Below are positions 27,099-38,939 of a stretch of 62,643 nucleotides of DNA, piece after piece. The translations under genes were made by a program, and so were the position numbers. The stretch comes from Myxococcales bacterium (GTDB lineage Bacteria > Myxococcota_A > Polyangia > Haliangiales > Haliangiaceae): assembly GCA_947483555.1 (NCBI GenBank), contig CANKMW010000050.1, positions 1-62,643 of the forward strand, written 5' to 3'. Positions within the stretch are counted from its first letter, which is position 1; every line of letters begins with the position of its first letter. Below the pieces are notes generated by a model. That model had not been told where the DNA came from and ran no database searches. It worked only from the letters and a program-made list of their open reading frames with translations.

Positions 27099-27538
27099 CC
27101 GTCGGGCGGCTCGCCGCACGACGCGTGACACCCGAAACAACGACTGTCGTCGGCGGCGACGACGCGACGGTCGGGGTCGACGCGCTGCCAGGCCCAGCCC
27201 AGGTGCAGCGGATCACCGCCATCGCCTTGCCGCTGCATCACGGTCCACTGCATGATCGGGCCGTTGCAGGTCGGATCGCCGAAGTCGTACTCCTCCTTGA
27301 GCAGCACGGCGCCGACCGGGAACGCGGCGTCGCGCGCCAGGTACGGGGCGCGCGCCGCCGGATCGGCGAGGACCCGGATCAGCCGCAGGTCGTGGTCGGC
27401 GCTGCCGCGACAGTCGCGGACCTCCTGGTAGGTGGCCGCATAGTCGGCCGGGAAGGCCGCCGCGACGTCGTCGCCGCCGCACGCCCCGAGCGCCATGGCC
27501 AGCAGCCTCACCGCGCGGCGAATCGACAGCGGCGACAT
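27071..27538 (-). CDS. cytochrome P460-like lipoprotein with one CXXCH heme site
   Basis: A 155-residue lipoprotein (lipid Cys at residue 20, LLAMALGAC). The block GAVLLKEEYD, the later strand WTVMQR and the ending GWAWQRVD form a cytochrome P460-type domain. The heme-attachment motif C134-F-G-C-H138 lies close to the C-terminus and is followed by two more Cys. P460 proteins bind c-type heme and oxidise small nitrogen compounds, but many relatives have unknown roles. It is the third gene of a minus-strand operon, starting 3 bp after the second NHL gene. Its 3' end overlaps the end of the barrel-thioredoxin gene. Confidence 0.83.
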   Translation of the reverse strand: MSPLSIRRAVRLLAMALGACGGDDVAAAFPADYAATYQEVRDCRGSADHDLRLIRVLADPAARAPYLARDAAFPVGAVLLKEEYDFGDPTCNGPIMQWTVMQRQGDGGDPLHLGWAWQRVDPDRRVVAADDSRCFGCHASCGEPPDGYLGTCAVP

Positions 27539-27541
27539 CCG

Positions 27542-28810
27542 CTAGCGCAGGCGAACCGCGCGGACGACGTTGTTGCCGGTGTCGGCCACGTACAGGAAGT
27601 CGCCGCTGACCTCGACGCCGTACGGCCGCTTGAGCTGGGCCGCGCCTGCCGGTCCACCGTCGCCGTCGTATCCCGAGTCGCCGCACACGCCGGCCGCGGT
27701 GCTGACGGTGCCGTCGGCGGCGATGGCCCGCACGCAGTGGTTGTAGACGTCGCTGACGTACATGGTGCCGTCGGAGCCGAGCGCCAGGTCGACCGGGTTG
27801 TCGAACCTGGCCGCCAGCGCTGGACCGCCGTCACCGGCATAGCCGCTCTGCGCGACGCCGGCGACCGGCGCGCTGCCGGCGAAGCGCGTCACCGTCCCCG
27901 CGGTGTCGATCTTGCGGATGAGCGCGTTGACCGGGTCGGCGAAGAACAGGTTGCCGGCGGCATCGAACACGATGCGGCCGCCGGGATCCGCCGACTGACC
28001 GAACGGCTGCGACATGCGCAGCTCGAGCGCCGGACCGTCGTCGCCGCCGTAGCCCGGCGTGCACGGCATGCCGCAGGTCGAGACCGCGCCGCAGGTGGTC
28101 TTGCCCGACAGCGGCTGCGGCCACGCGATCGGCTCGACGCCGACCGCGCACGCCCCCGGCCCGCTCGGCGGCGCCGCGTCGATGACGCACTCGCCCGCGA
28201 TGCGGCGGATCGCGCCGCTGCCGTCGATCGCCCGCAGCACCTGGTTGGCCTGGTCCATGATCACCAGGTCGCCGTTGGGCGCGTAGGCGACGCTGGCCGG
28301 CAGATCGAGCGTCGCCGCCACCGCCGGACCGCCGTCGCCGAAATAGGCGCGCCGACCGTCACCGCAGGTGTCGACGACCGCGCCGCTGGCCACGTCGATC
28401 GTCCGCAGCTTGCTGTTGTGCCAGGCGGCGACGATCAGCCGGGTCCCGGTGGGGTCGAAGGTCATGCTGGTCGGGTGGTTGAAGTCGTCGTTCGCCGGAT
28501 CGTCGAGCGTGCCGCCGAGCTCGCCGCGGCCGGCGAGGTGGCGCATGGTGCCGTCGGCGACCAGCATGCGGATCCGGTGGTTGTTCCAGTCGAGGATGAA
28601 CATCGTGCCGTCGGAGCCGTGCAGCGTGTCCTGGGGCAGCGACATGGCGGCCTCGAGCGCCGGCCCGTCGTCACCGCCGTAGCCGCTCTCACCGCTGCCG
28701 GCGACGGTGCAGATGTTGCCGACCATGGTCGGATCGCAGGGCTCGGGTTCGTCGGTGCCGCCGCACCCGGCGGCGACGACGGTGGCGGCGGCGAGCAGGC
28801 GCGACGTCAT
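27542..28810 (-). CDS. NHL-repeat propeller lipoprotein, second copy
   Basis: A 422-residue lipoprotein (VVAAGCGG) with six or so NHL blades marked by GYGGDDGPAL, FDAAGNLFFADPVNALIRKID and LYVADTGNNVVRAV. NHL propellers bind proteins, glycans or RNA; when exported in myxobacteria they probably act as surface binding modules. The ATG at 28810 overlaps the stop of the upstream NHL gene (ATGA). The two proteins are clearly paralogous, so this is a tandem duplication. A 54-residue stretch with several Cys (about residues 200-255) is specific to this copy. Confidence 0.87.
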   Translation of the reverse strand: MTSRLLAAATVVAAGCGGTDEPEPCDPTMVGNICTVAGSGESGYGGDDGPALEAAMSLPQDTLHGSDGTMFILDWNNHRIRMLVADGTMRHLAGRGELGGTLDDPANDDFNHPTSMTFDPTGTRLIVAAWHNSKLRTIDVASGAVVDTCGDGRRAYFGDGGPAVAATLDLPASVAYAPNGDLVIMDQANQVLRAIDGSGAIRRIAGECVIDAAPPSGPGACAVGVEPIAWPQPLSGKTTCGAVSTCGMPCTPGYGGDDGPALELRMSQPFGQSADPGGRIVFDAAGNLFFADPVNALIRKIDTAGTVTRFAGSAPVAGVAQSGYAGDGGPALAARFDNPVDLALGSDGTMYVSDVYNHCVRAIAADGTVSTAAGVCGDSGYDGDGGPAGAAQLKRPYGVEVSGDFLYVADTGNNVVRAVRLR

Positions 28811-29979
28811 CGGGTCACCTTCAGGATGCGGCTGTTGATGGTGTCGGAGATGTAGAGGTCGCCGGCGGGATCGAACTCGAGGCCGAACGGCCGCGCCAGC
28901 ATGGTCTCGGTGGCCAGCCGATCGTCGTCGGGATCGAGGCCGAGCACCCCGGTGCCGGCGACGGTGCGGATCGTGCCGCCGACCAGGTCGACGGCGCGGA
29001 TGCGGTTGTTGTCGGTGTCGGCGATGTAGAGCTGGCCGTCGGGGCCGATCTCGAGGTCGCGCGGGTGGTCGAGCTCGGCCTGCAACGCCGGCCCGCCATC
29101 GCCGCCGCCGCCGGCGGTGCCAGTGCCGACCACGGTCCGGATCATGCCCGAGGTCAGATCGACCGCACGGACGCGGTTGCTGAGCGTGTCGGCGATGTAC
29201 AGCGTGTTGCCGGCGAGGGCCAGGCCTCCCGACGGCTCGGGGTTCGAGCCGGCCTCGAAGTACAGCATCGCGCTGGTCGCCGGCCCGTCGTCGCCGGCGA
29301 AGCCCTGGGTGCCGTTGCCCGCGACCGTGGTCACCATGCGGGTCGCGGCGTCGACGCGGCGGACGCGGAAGTTCTGCTGGTCGAGGATGAACATGTTGCC
29401 CTGGGCGTCGAGCTCGAGCGCCTTGGGCTGGCGGAACGTCAGCGTATCGATCGTCGCGCCGTCGCCGGTGAACCCGGCCCCGGCACCGGCGAGGATCCGC
29501 ACCCGCCCGGTGGCGGGGTCGACCTCGCGCAGCTTGTGGTTGTGCCACGCCATGACCAGGACCTTGCCGTCGGCGGTCTGGGCCAGATCGGTGGGGTGGT
29601 TGAGCTTGACGTCGGTGCCCGGTGCGCCCTCGGCGGTACGCTCGGCGCCGCCCGACAGGCCGTCGCCCGGGAACACCGGATCGGTCCAGCCGACCAGCGT
29701 CGTCACGGTGCCGTCGACGAGGACGCGGCGGACCAGGTGGTTGTTCCAGTCGATGAACCACACCGTGCCGTCGGCGGCGAACGACATGTCCATCGTCCAG
29801 TACAGCTTGGTGTCGAGCCGGTGCTGGCCGTCCTCGGTGAACCCGAACTCGCCCGGCAGGCCGGCCCAGGTGCAGGCGCGGCCGGGTTCGTCGCAGTGGC
29901 TCACGACGTTGTCGCCGCAGCCGGCGGCCAGCCACGCGGTCGCCAGCGTGGTCATGAACGTGTCGCGAACGAGCCGCAT
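28807..29979 (-). CDS. NHL-repeat propeller lipoprotein, first copy
   Basis: A 390-residue lipoprotein with an NHL propeller: FAADGTVWFIDWNNHLVRRV, GFAGDDGPATSA, LYIADTLSNRVRAVD and LYIADTDNNRIRAVD are successive blades. The ATG at 29979 has GGGAGG upstream and gives a signal ending AWLAAGC. It is the first gene of a three-gene unit (two NHL proteins, then a P460 cytochrome) and divergent from the LysR gene. The latter leaves a 170-bp intergenic region where both promoters must lie. The unit suggests an envelope complex holding a heme protein, but this is inference. Confidence 0.87.
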   Translation of the reverse strand: MRLVRDTFMTTLATAWLAAGCGDNVVSHCDEPGRACTWAGLPGEFGFTEDGQHRLDTKLYWTMDMSFAADGTVWFIDWNNHLVRRVLVDGTVTTLVGWTDPVFPGDGLSGGAERTAEGAPGTDVKLNHPTDLAQTADGKVLVMAWHNHKLREVDPATGRVRILAGAGAGFTGDGATIDTLTFRQPKALELDAQGNMFILDQQNFRVRRVDAATRMVTTVAGNGTQGFAGDDGPATSAMLYFEAGSNPEPSGGLALAGNTLYIADTLSNRVRAVDLTSGMIRTVVGTGTAGGGGDGGPALQAELDHPRDLEIGPDGQLYIADTDNNRIRAVDLVGGTIRTVAGTGVLGLDPDDDRLATETMLARPFGLEFDPAGDLYISDTINSRILKVTR

Positions 29980-30123
29980 CCGTGCCTCCCGGAACAAGGA
30001 TACGGGCGCCACGGTGGCGACGCCAACGCGTTGACCACCTTCCTCACCCCGCCGTGATCAGGTGCGCACAGCGGTGCGCTGGCCAGGTTGCCCAAATTGC
30101 ACCAGTCTTTCTCGTCATGATAG

Positions 30124-30143
30124 ATTGTTGTCCATGGAGCAAT
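30124..30143 (+). promoter_or_regulatory. candidate LysR-type operator and ribosome site of the regulator gene
   Basis: ATTG and CAAT form a 4-bp inverted repeat with 12 bases between, close to the T-N11-A pattern used by LysR proteins. The site lies 5 bp before the TTG start of the LysR gene and includes its GGAG ribosome site, so a bound regulator could block its own expression. The arms are short and the call is weak. Confidence 0.3.
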
Positions 30144-30148
30144 AGACG

Positions 30149-31040
30149 TTGAACCTGAACCGCGCCGCTACCTTTGTCCGCGTCGTCGAGGCCGGCAGCT
30201 TCACCGCCGCCGCCACCGTGCTTCGCCTGCCGCCGTCATCGGTGAGCCGGGCGGTCGCCAGGCTCGAGGGCGACCTCGGGGTGACGCTGCTCCAGCGCAC
30301 CACGCGCACGCTGTCGCTCACCGACGCCGGCCGCGCGTACTTCGAGCGAGCCCGCGACGCCGTGGCCGGTCTCGACGAGGCCGGGGCGCTGGCCGTCGAG
30401 GCGGTCGTCGAGCCCCGCGGCCTGGTACGGCTGGCCGCGCCGCCCGAGATGGGTGGCCACCTGGCGTCGGTCCTCGCCGAGATGGTGCGCCGCCACCCGC
30501 GGCTGTCGGTCGACGTGACGTTCACGTCGCGCGGCGCCGAGCTGGTCGGCACCCAGGTCGACCTCGCGATCGTCGTCGGCACGATCGACGATTCGTCGCT
30601 CGTCGTCAGGAAGCTCGGGACCACCAGCCACCGCCTGTACGCGGCGCCGGCCTACGTCGTACGCCGCGGCACCCCGACCACCGTCCCCGAGCTGGCGCAC
30701 CACGCCGCCGTCCTCTACCGCGCGCAGCCGCTGTGGGTCCTGTCCGGGCCGCGCGGCAAGGAGCGGGTCGAGGTGACCGGCGCCATCTCGGGCGACCAGC
30801 TCTCGTTCGTGCACGAGGCGGTCGCGCTCGGCCACGGCATCGGCCTGTTGCCGATGTTTCTCGCCGAGCGGGCCGCGGTGCTGGTCCCGATCCTGCCCGC
30901 CTACACCGCGCCCGGTGGCCTGCACTCGCTCGTGCACGCGTCGCGACACCCGTCCAGTCGCGTCCGTCTGGTCCGCGACTTCCTCGGCGAGCGCCTCGCC
31001 GCGGCCTGCACCGCGCAGCGGCCCGTGATCAGGCCCGTGA

Positions 31041-31063
<23 letters not shown>
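30149..31063 (+). CDS. LysR-family transcriptional regulator
   Basis: A 304-residue LysR protein: an N-terminal winged helix (NRAATFVRVVEAGSFTAAAT, SSVSRAVARLEGDLGVTLLQR, residues 2-50) and a periplasmic-binding-like sensor domain (about 90-295). The start is TTG at 30149 with GGAG nine bases upstream. It is divergent from the NHL-P460 unit, the usual arrangement when a LysR protein controls the neighbouring operon. The inducer is unknown. The last 23 bases overlap the end of rpoD on the other strand. Confidence 0.9.
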
Positions 31064-33242
<2,179 letters not shown>

Positions 33243-33247
33243 GGTTC

Positions 33248-35050
33248 CTATCGACCTGTCTTGTGATGTTCGGTGAGCTGCTCGGTGAGCAGTCGAGCTT
33301 GATGCTGGTCGCCGCGACGTTGGGCTTCGCCCAGCTGGCGGCGAAGCTCGAGGGCACGTCGTTGTTGCTGGGCGTTGCGGAGACCGGCGATCATGTCGAG
33401 TAGCTGGCGCTGCGGGTCAGTGGCGGAGGCGTAGCGTCCTTCGAGGAAGGTCTTGGTGGATGCGGCAGGCAGGTGCACGGGGGCAAGATCCATCAAGCTC
33501 CCCCCACGCAGGGCGGCGGAATACATGTCGCGAAGCCGCGCGTCCGTCAAGAGCGAAAAAACCCCGTTTGCGTCCGCAGTTGCAAGTAGGGAAGGGTGGT
33601 CAGCCAGGAGCGCCACCAGGTCGACTTCCTCGATCGGCGCCGCGACCCCCGGGTCGGCGACCGTCACCGGCTCCGCGGGCATCGGCCGATCGTGAGTGCG
33701 GTCGTGGCTCTCCCGCCCGGAACCACGGATCGCATTCCGGACCACCCCTTGGTCCAGGTCGAGGGCCATCGCCAAAGTGGCCGCGATTACATCACGTTTC
33801 AGCGGTTCAGCAACTCGTTGAGCGAGCTTTGCGACGTGCTCGAGGATCTGGGCCCGGGCGTTCACGGCCCCCTTGGCGGCGTCGATCAGCGCGTAGGTGT
33901 ACGCCTCGAGCCCGTCACGGGCGGTCCTGATCATCGCCTCGACGTCCACCCGGCCATCCCGGAGCAGCGTGTCCGGGTCCTGGCCGTCCAGCACCGCGTC
34001 GTCACCCCGGGATCGCCACGCGACCCGGACCGGGACATCGCCGCTCAGGCACAGGTCCAGGGCCGCCCGCGTCGCCACCCGTCCTGCCCGGTCGCCGTCG
34101 TAGAACAGCACCACCTCGGGCGCCATGCGGCGCAAGAGCTCGATCTGCTCGGCGGTCAGCGCGGTGCCGAGCGGCGCCACCGTCTCGTCGAACCCGGCCT
34201 GGTGCATCGAGATGACGTCGAAGTTGCCCTCGACCAGCACGCCGCGCTTCTTGGCCCCCATGCTCTCGCGGGCCTGCGCCAACCCGAACAGCAGGCGCGA
34301 CTTCTTGTAGACCGGGCTCTCCGGGCTGTTGATGTACTTGGCCCCGACCGGTCCGGAATCGCCGTCCTTGGGTGAGTCGCCGACCAGGCGCGCCGAGAAC
34401 CCGGCGATCTCGCCGCCCGGCACCACCACGGGACACACCAGCCGATCGCGGAAGCGATCGTAGAAGCCGCCGGCGCGCGGCTGGCGGGCCACCAGCCCGA
34501 GCTTGACGGCCACCTCCATGTCGACGCGACGCTCCTTCAGGAAATCGGCCAGCGCGTGCCAGTCGGCGGGCGCGTAGCCGAGCTGAAAGCGATCGCGCAT
34601 GGTGTCGTTGGTGCCGCGCTTGGCCAGGTAGTCGCGACCCGGCGCGCCGCCGGCTCCGGCCAGCGTCTCGCGGAAGAACTGGGTCGCCAGCTTGTTGACC
34701 TCGAGCATCTGCGCGCGCTCGCTGCGGGCGCGCATCGCGTCGGGGTTGGCCTGGGTCTCGGGGATGGCCACCCCGCACTGCGCCGCCAGGGCCTCGGCGG
34801 TCTCGTGGAAGCTCTTGCCCTGGTACTCCATGACGAACGTGAAGACGTCGCCCTTCTTGTGGCATCCGAAGCAGTAGAAGAAGCCCTTGTCCGGGGAGAC
34901 GTTGAACGAAGGCGTCTTCTCGCCGTGGAACGGGCACAGGCCCTTCCAGTTGCGTCCGGCGCGGCGCAGCTGCATGTGCTGGCCGATCACGGCGACGATG
35001 TCCGCGCGCATGCGGATCTCGGCGATGACTTCGTCGGGGATGAGGCCCAT
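33248..35050 (-). CDS. dnaG: DNA primase DnaG
   Basis: A 600-residue primase that lays down RNA primers at the replication fork. The CHC2 zinc finger (CPFHGEKTPSF...FYCFGCHKKGD) is at about residues 38-65. The TOPRIM domain has VLVEGNFDVISMHQAGF and the metal-binding DGDRAGR at about residues 255-320. The C-terminal DnaB-binding region ends in a Gln/Arg-rich helix. The ATG at 35050 gives the usual MGLIPDEVIAEIR; a GTG four codons earlier (35062) is possible. It is followed directly by rpoD. Confidence 0.96.
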   Translation of the reverse strand: MGLIPDEVIAEIRMRADIVAVIGQHMQLRRAGRNWKGLCPFHGEKTPSFNVSPDKGFFYCFGCHKKGDVFTFVMEYQGKSFHETAEALAAQCGVAIPETQANPDAMRARSERAQMLEVNKLATQFFRETLAGAGGAPGRDYLAKRGTNDTMRDRFQLGYAPADWHALADFLKERRVDMEVAVKLGLVARQPRAGGFYDRFRDRLVCPVVVPGGEIAGFSARLVGDSPKDGDSGPVGAKYINSPESPVYKKSRLLFGLAQARESMGAKKRGVLVEGNFDVISMHQAGFDETVAPLGTALTAEQIELLRRMAPEVVLFYDGDRAGRVATRAALDLCLSGDVPVRVAWRSRGDDAVLDGQDPDTLLRDGRVDVEAMIRTARDGLEAYTYALIDAAKGAVNARAQILEHVAKLAQRVAEPLKRDVIAATLAMALDLDQGVVRNAIRGSGRESHDRTHDRPMPAEPVTVADPGVAAPIEEVDLVALLADHPSLLATADANGVFSLLTDARLRDMYSAALRGGSLMDLAPVHLPAASTKTFLEGRYASATDPQRQLLDMIAGLRNAQQQRRALELRRQLGEAQRRGDQHQARLLTEQLTEHHKTGR

Positions 35051-35172
35051 GAGCGATGTCACGTCACCACGGGTGACGTGCCCAGCCGTGCACTATGGAC
35101 CGAGCCCGCGGCCAGGGCCAGCGGCGCCAGGCGGTCCCTCCGACCCCGACCGCACCGCCCACACCGCGAGGC

Positions 35173-35337
35173 TCAACCGGCGTCGATCATGGCCCACAAC
35201 AGGGCGACCGCGGTCAGGGCGATCCACAGGCCGAGCAACATCTGGATCCCCTGCGTCGTCCGAGCGGCCATGACCGGCCCGTGGTCTTCCTGGCCGAGGT
35301 CGTGGCGGTGTTTCTTGGCGGGGCCGTCGTCGGTCAC
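35173..35337 (-). CDS. small single-helix membrane protein
   Basis: A 54-residue protein with a GTG start at 35337. A charged His/Lys-rich half (PAKKHRHDLGQEDHGPV) is followed by one hydrophobic helix (MLLGLWIALTAVALLWAMI). It lies between the kinase-ATPase gene and dnaG on the same strand. I know no family. It is supported only by composition, frame and position, and could be spurious. Confidence 0.45.
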   Translation of the reverse strand: MTDDGPAKKHRHDLGQEDHGPVMAARTTQGIQMLLGLWIALTAVALLWAMIDAG

Positions 35338-35351
35338 CCGCGCACGATAGC

Positions 35352-38300
35352 TCAGCCGTCCCGGGTCGGCCAGGGTGCAAGCAAGGTGAACGGGAGTACG
35401 CCGTCGCCGAGCCCGAGGGTCGCCGCCGCCGCCTGCGCGGCGCGCCGATCGAGGTCGCTCGCGCTGCCGGCGGTGAGCTCGCCGCGGCGGAACCGCGCCG
35501 CCGCGGCGACCGCGGCCAGGCCGTGGAGCTCGGCGGCGGCGACCGCACGATCGAGCGCGGCGGCGGCGTCGCCGCGGCGGCCGCGCCCCATCGCCACCGC
35601 GGCGTGGAGCAGGTGGGCCGGCCCGGTGGCCCAGGCGATACGCTGCAGCTCGCGGGCGGCGGCGGCGGCGGTGTCGAGGTCGCCGCCGGCGACCGCGGCC
35701 CGGCCGCGTAGATCCAGCATCGTCGCGCGGGCGTGCTCGATGACCAGCCCCTTCGACGCCACCAGCTCCGGCCACGCCGCCTCGATGCGGAAGCGGGCCG
35801 CGCCGACGTGGCCGAAATACAGATCGAGGACCAGGCGACCGACCAGGATGCGGAACTGCGCGGTCGGCGCCAGGTCGGGCGGCCAGTGCGCGGCCGCCTG
35901 CTCGAGGCGCGCGCGGGCGCCGGCCTCGTCGCCGCGCAGGGCATCGGGCAGCACCGCGAAGCCGCTCGCCGCGAGCAGCTCGGCGTAGCGATCGCCCGTG
36001 GTCTCGGCGGCGTTCGCGAGCTCGGCGCGATGGCGGGCGAGGGTGGCCCAGTCGCCGCGCCAGTAGCAGGCGGCCAGCGCGATCAGCTCGGCGGAGCAGC
36101 GGCCGAACTCGACGCCGGGCGCGCGGTCGTAGATGGCGCGGGCACGATCGCAGTGCTCGATGGCGCCCGCGAAGTCGCCATGGGCGTAGGCAGCGCCGCC
36201 CCGACACGCCGCGACGTAGCCGAGGGTGGCGTCGGTGGTGCTGGTGGCCAGCTGGTCGGCGCGCGCGAAGATCGCGGCGCAGTGGGCGGCGGTGGCCCGG
36301 CCGCGCGACGCGACCAGCGCGCCGTCGAACGCCAGCGCCAGGGCGGCGGCGGCCGGGTCGCCACTGTCGAGTGACAGCCGCACGGCGCGGCTCGAGAACC
36401 ACGCCGCGCGCAGCATGTCGGTCATCGACAGGCCGATCGCCAGCGAGGTGCACGTCGCGCCGGCGATCCGTTGCCGCTCGTCGCGGCGCGCGGCCAGCCG
36501 GCGGCCACGCAGGCGCAGGCGCAGGCGCTCGAGCGCGATGCGACCGATCAGCAGCCGCGGCGGCAGATCCATGGCCATCCCGAGCTGGGCACCGAGCGAG
36601 TGGGCGATGGCGTGGCCGTCGGCGATGCGGCCCGAGCGCAGCAGCAACTCGGCGGCGGTGCGGCGCAGGTCGAGGGCGGCGTCGCCGGTGGTGGCGGTGG
36701 CGGCGTCCTGGTAGGCGAGGGCCGCGGCCTCGATGCGGCCGGCCCCGGCCAGGGCCCCGGCGCGCGCGCCGGCGATCGCCGCGTGCTCGGTGACCGGCAA
36801 GGTCCGCGTCGTGACCAGGTCACAGAGCGTGGCGACGTGGCCGTGGGCGAGCGCGTCGCGCGCGGCGGCGGCGGCGGCCAGGACCGCGGCCACCGCTCGG
36901 CCGGTGTCACCGGCGGCGACCCAGTGCTCGACCAGCAGGTCGACATCGTAGGGCATCCCCTCGAGCGCGACGGCGAGCGCGGCGTGGGCGCGGGCCATGC
37001 CGTCGGCGCCGGCGGCAGCGTCGACCGCCTCGCCGATCGAGGCGTGGAACACCTCGGCGTGATCGGCACGGGTCAGACCCGAGCACCGCACCAGCCCGGC
37101 GTCGCCGAGCGCCTCGAGCTGGTGGGCCAGCGGTTCGTGCTCGAGCTCGACGGCGCCGCCGATCACGTCGAGGCGCAGCGCGCCGCGGCCGGCGGTGAGC
37201 ACGCGCAGGATGGCGCGCTCGGTGGCGGTCAGCGCGGTCAGACGGTCGCGCAGCAGGTCGCCGACGTCGGTGGCCAGGCCGCCAGGTGCCCGCGCCAGCT
37301 GCTCGAGGAACAGCGGGTTGCCGGCGGCGGCGGCGCACACGGCGGCGGCGCGCGCCGGATCGCTGGTCAGGCGGCGGGCGAGCGCGAGGCTGGCCGCCGC
37401 GTCGAGCGGACCGACGTCGAGCACGCGGAGCTCGATCGGCAGGGCCTGCAGCGCCGCCGCGCGCGCCAGCTGCCGGGCCGGGACCGTGACCGTGCGGCGC
37501 GACCCGATCACCATCAGCATCGGCGCCGACGGCGCCGCCAGCACGTCGAGCAGGAGGGCGAAGCTGTCGTCGGTCGTGTAGCGGCCATCGTCGACGATCG
37601 AGACCAGGCGTCGGGTCGCGGCGACGCGGCGGAGCAGCTCGCGGAGCGCCGCGGTCGCCCGCCGGATCAGCTCGCCCTCGGAGCGTGACCCGGTTGGAGC
37701 GGCGGCGATGACGCGCCCGAAGGCCGGAAACAGGTGGACCAGCACGCCGGCGTCGTCGGGCAAGAGCGCGCCCCGCTCCGCGAGCGGCAGCTCGACCAGG
37801 TGCTGGCTCAGGAAGTCGGCGAGCCCGTCCCAGGCATTCCAGCGCAGGTGTTCGCGCGGCGAGCAGGCGCCCATGCACACCAGGTGGCCGGCCGCGCGGG
37901 CCGCGGCGGCGAAGTCGTACAGCAGGGCGGTCTTGCCGACCCCGGTCTCGCCGCGCAGCAGCACCACGGTGGTGCGATTCGCTGCCGGCGCGGCGGCGGC
38001 GGCGGCGAGCAGCTCGGTCAGCTCGCGGTCGCGTCCGACCAGCGCTGGCCGCTCGCGCTCGGCGTCACCGGCGCCGACGTTGACCTCGCCGAGCTGCGCC
38101 GCCACCGCCGCGGCGGTCGGGCGCCGCGCCGGTTCGCGGGCCAGGAGCGTCGCGCACAGGCGGTCGAGATCGTCCGGGACGTCGGCGACGCGCTGTGACG
38201 GCGGCGGCGGATCGGTGGCCGCCTTGGCGGCCAGGATCTGCATCGGGTCGCCGGTGAACGGCGGCTCGCCGGTGAGCAGCTCGTACAACAACACGCCCAG

Positions 38301-38864
38301 CGAGTAGACGTCGGTGGCCGCGGTCGTCACATCGGCGCCCGATTGCTCTGGCGCCAGGTACTCGACGCTGCCGACCAGGGTCGCCGGGCGCGCGGCCGAC
38401 AGCGCGCTGGCCAGACCGAGGTCGAGCAGCACGACGCGGCCGTCGGCTTCGACCAGGACGTTGGAGGGGCGGACGTCTAGATGGATCACGCCAGCGGCGT
38501 GCAGCGCGGCCAGCGCCGCGGCGACCTGGGCGACCACCGCCCGGGTCCGTTCGCCGGCGCCGGGCCGCCCCCGCGCGACCCACGGCACCACGTCCTTGCC
38601 GTCGATCTTCTCCATCGAGAAGCACCACCCGGCGCTGTGGTCGAACAGCTCACCGAGCCGGATCAGATTTCGGTGCCGCACGCCGGCGGCGACCCGGAAC
38701 TCCTGCTTGAGGCCGTCGATCGCGAGCCGGTCGTGGTGGTGGAACACCTTGACCGCGACGTCGCGCCCCAGCTCCTGATCGCGGGCCGCGTAGACGGTCC
38801 CCATCGCACCGGTGCCGAGCTCACCGATCAGCTCGAAGCGCGGCGGCAGGAGCGGACCGTCCAA
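35352..38864 (-). CDS. Ser/Thr protein kinase fused to a STAND-type ATPase and helical repeats
   Basis: A 1170-residue signalling protein. The kinase domain (residues about 10-270) has GELGTGAMGTVY, VAVKVF, the catalytic loop HLDVRPSNVL, DLGLAS in place of DFG, APEQ and TDVYSLGVLLYELLTGEPPF. In the catalytic loop the usual HRD-LK reads HLD-VR, so the RD arginine and the lysine are changed, though the aspartate remains. An ATPase domain follows with Walker A LLRGETGVGKTALL near residue 310. The rest (about 480-1150) is Ala-rich TPR-like helices. The start is a TTG at 38864, because an in-frame stop lies four codons upstream. It is the last large gene on this strand after the beta-lactam synthetase-like region. 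Confidence 0.9.
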   Translation of the reverse strand: MDGPLLPPRFELIGELGTGAMGTVYAARDQELGRDVAVKVFHHHDRLAIDGLKQEFRVAAGVRHRNLIRLGELFDHSAGWCFSMEKIDGKDVVPWVARGRPGAGERTRAVVAQVAAALAALHAAGVIHLDVRPSNVLVEADGRVVLLDLGLASALSAARPATLVGSVEYLAPEQSGADVTTAATDVYSLGVLLYELLTGEPPFTGDPMQILAAKAATDPPPPSQRVADVPDDLDRLCATLLAREPARRPTAAAVAAQLGEVNVGAGDAERERPALVGRDRELTELLAAAAAAPAANRTTVVLLRGETGVGKTALLYDFAAAARAAGHLVCMGACSPREHLRWNAWDGLADFLSQHLVELPLAERGALLPDDAGVLVHLFPAFGRVIAAAPTGSRSEGELIRRATAALRELLRRVAATRRLVSIVDDGRYTTDDSFALLLDVLAAPSAPMLMVIGSRRTVTVPARQLARAAALQALPIELRVLDVGPLDAAASLALARRLTSDPARAAAVCAAAAGNPLFLEQLARAPGGLATDVGDLLRDRLTALTATERAILRVLTAGRGALRLDVIGGAVELEHEPLAHQLEALGDAGLVRCSGLTRADHAEVFHASIGEAVDAAAGADGMARAHAALAVALEGMPYDVDLLVEHWVAAGDTGRAVAAVLAAAAAARDALAHGHVATLCDLVTTRTLPVTEHAAIAGARAGALAGAGRIEAAALAYQDAATATTGDAALDLRRTAAELLLRSGRIADGHAIAHSLGAQLGMAMDLPPRLLIGRIALERLRLRLRGRRLAARRDERQRIAGATCTSLAIGLSMTDMLRAAWFSSRAVRLSLDSGDPAAAALALAFDGALVASRGRATAAHCAAIFARADQLATSTTDATLGYVAACRGGAAYAHGDFAGAIEHCDRARAIYDRAPGVEFGRCSAELIALAACYWRGDWATLARHRAELANAAETTGDRYAELLAASGFAVLPDALRGDEAGARARLEQAAAHWPPDLAPTAQFRILVGRLVLDLYFGHVGAARFRIEAAWPELVASKGLVIEHARATMLDLRGRAAVAGGDLDTAAAAARELQRIAWATGPAHLLHAAVAMGRGRRGDAAAALDRAVAAAELHGLAAVAAAARFRRGELTAGSASDLDRRAAQAAAATLGLGDGVLPFTLLAPWPTRDG

Positions 38865-38939
38865 GCCGGCAGGTTACACCAGCGCCGAGCCGGCGCGGGG
38901 CAGGCCACGGGTAGTTACCGGTGAGCCGGGTCTGGATGG

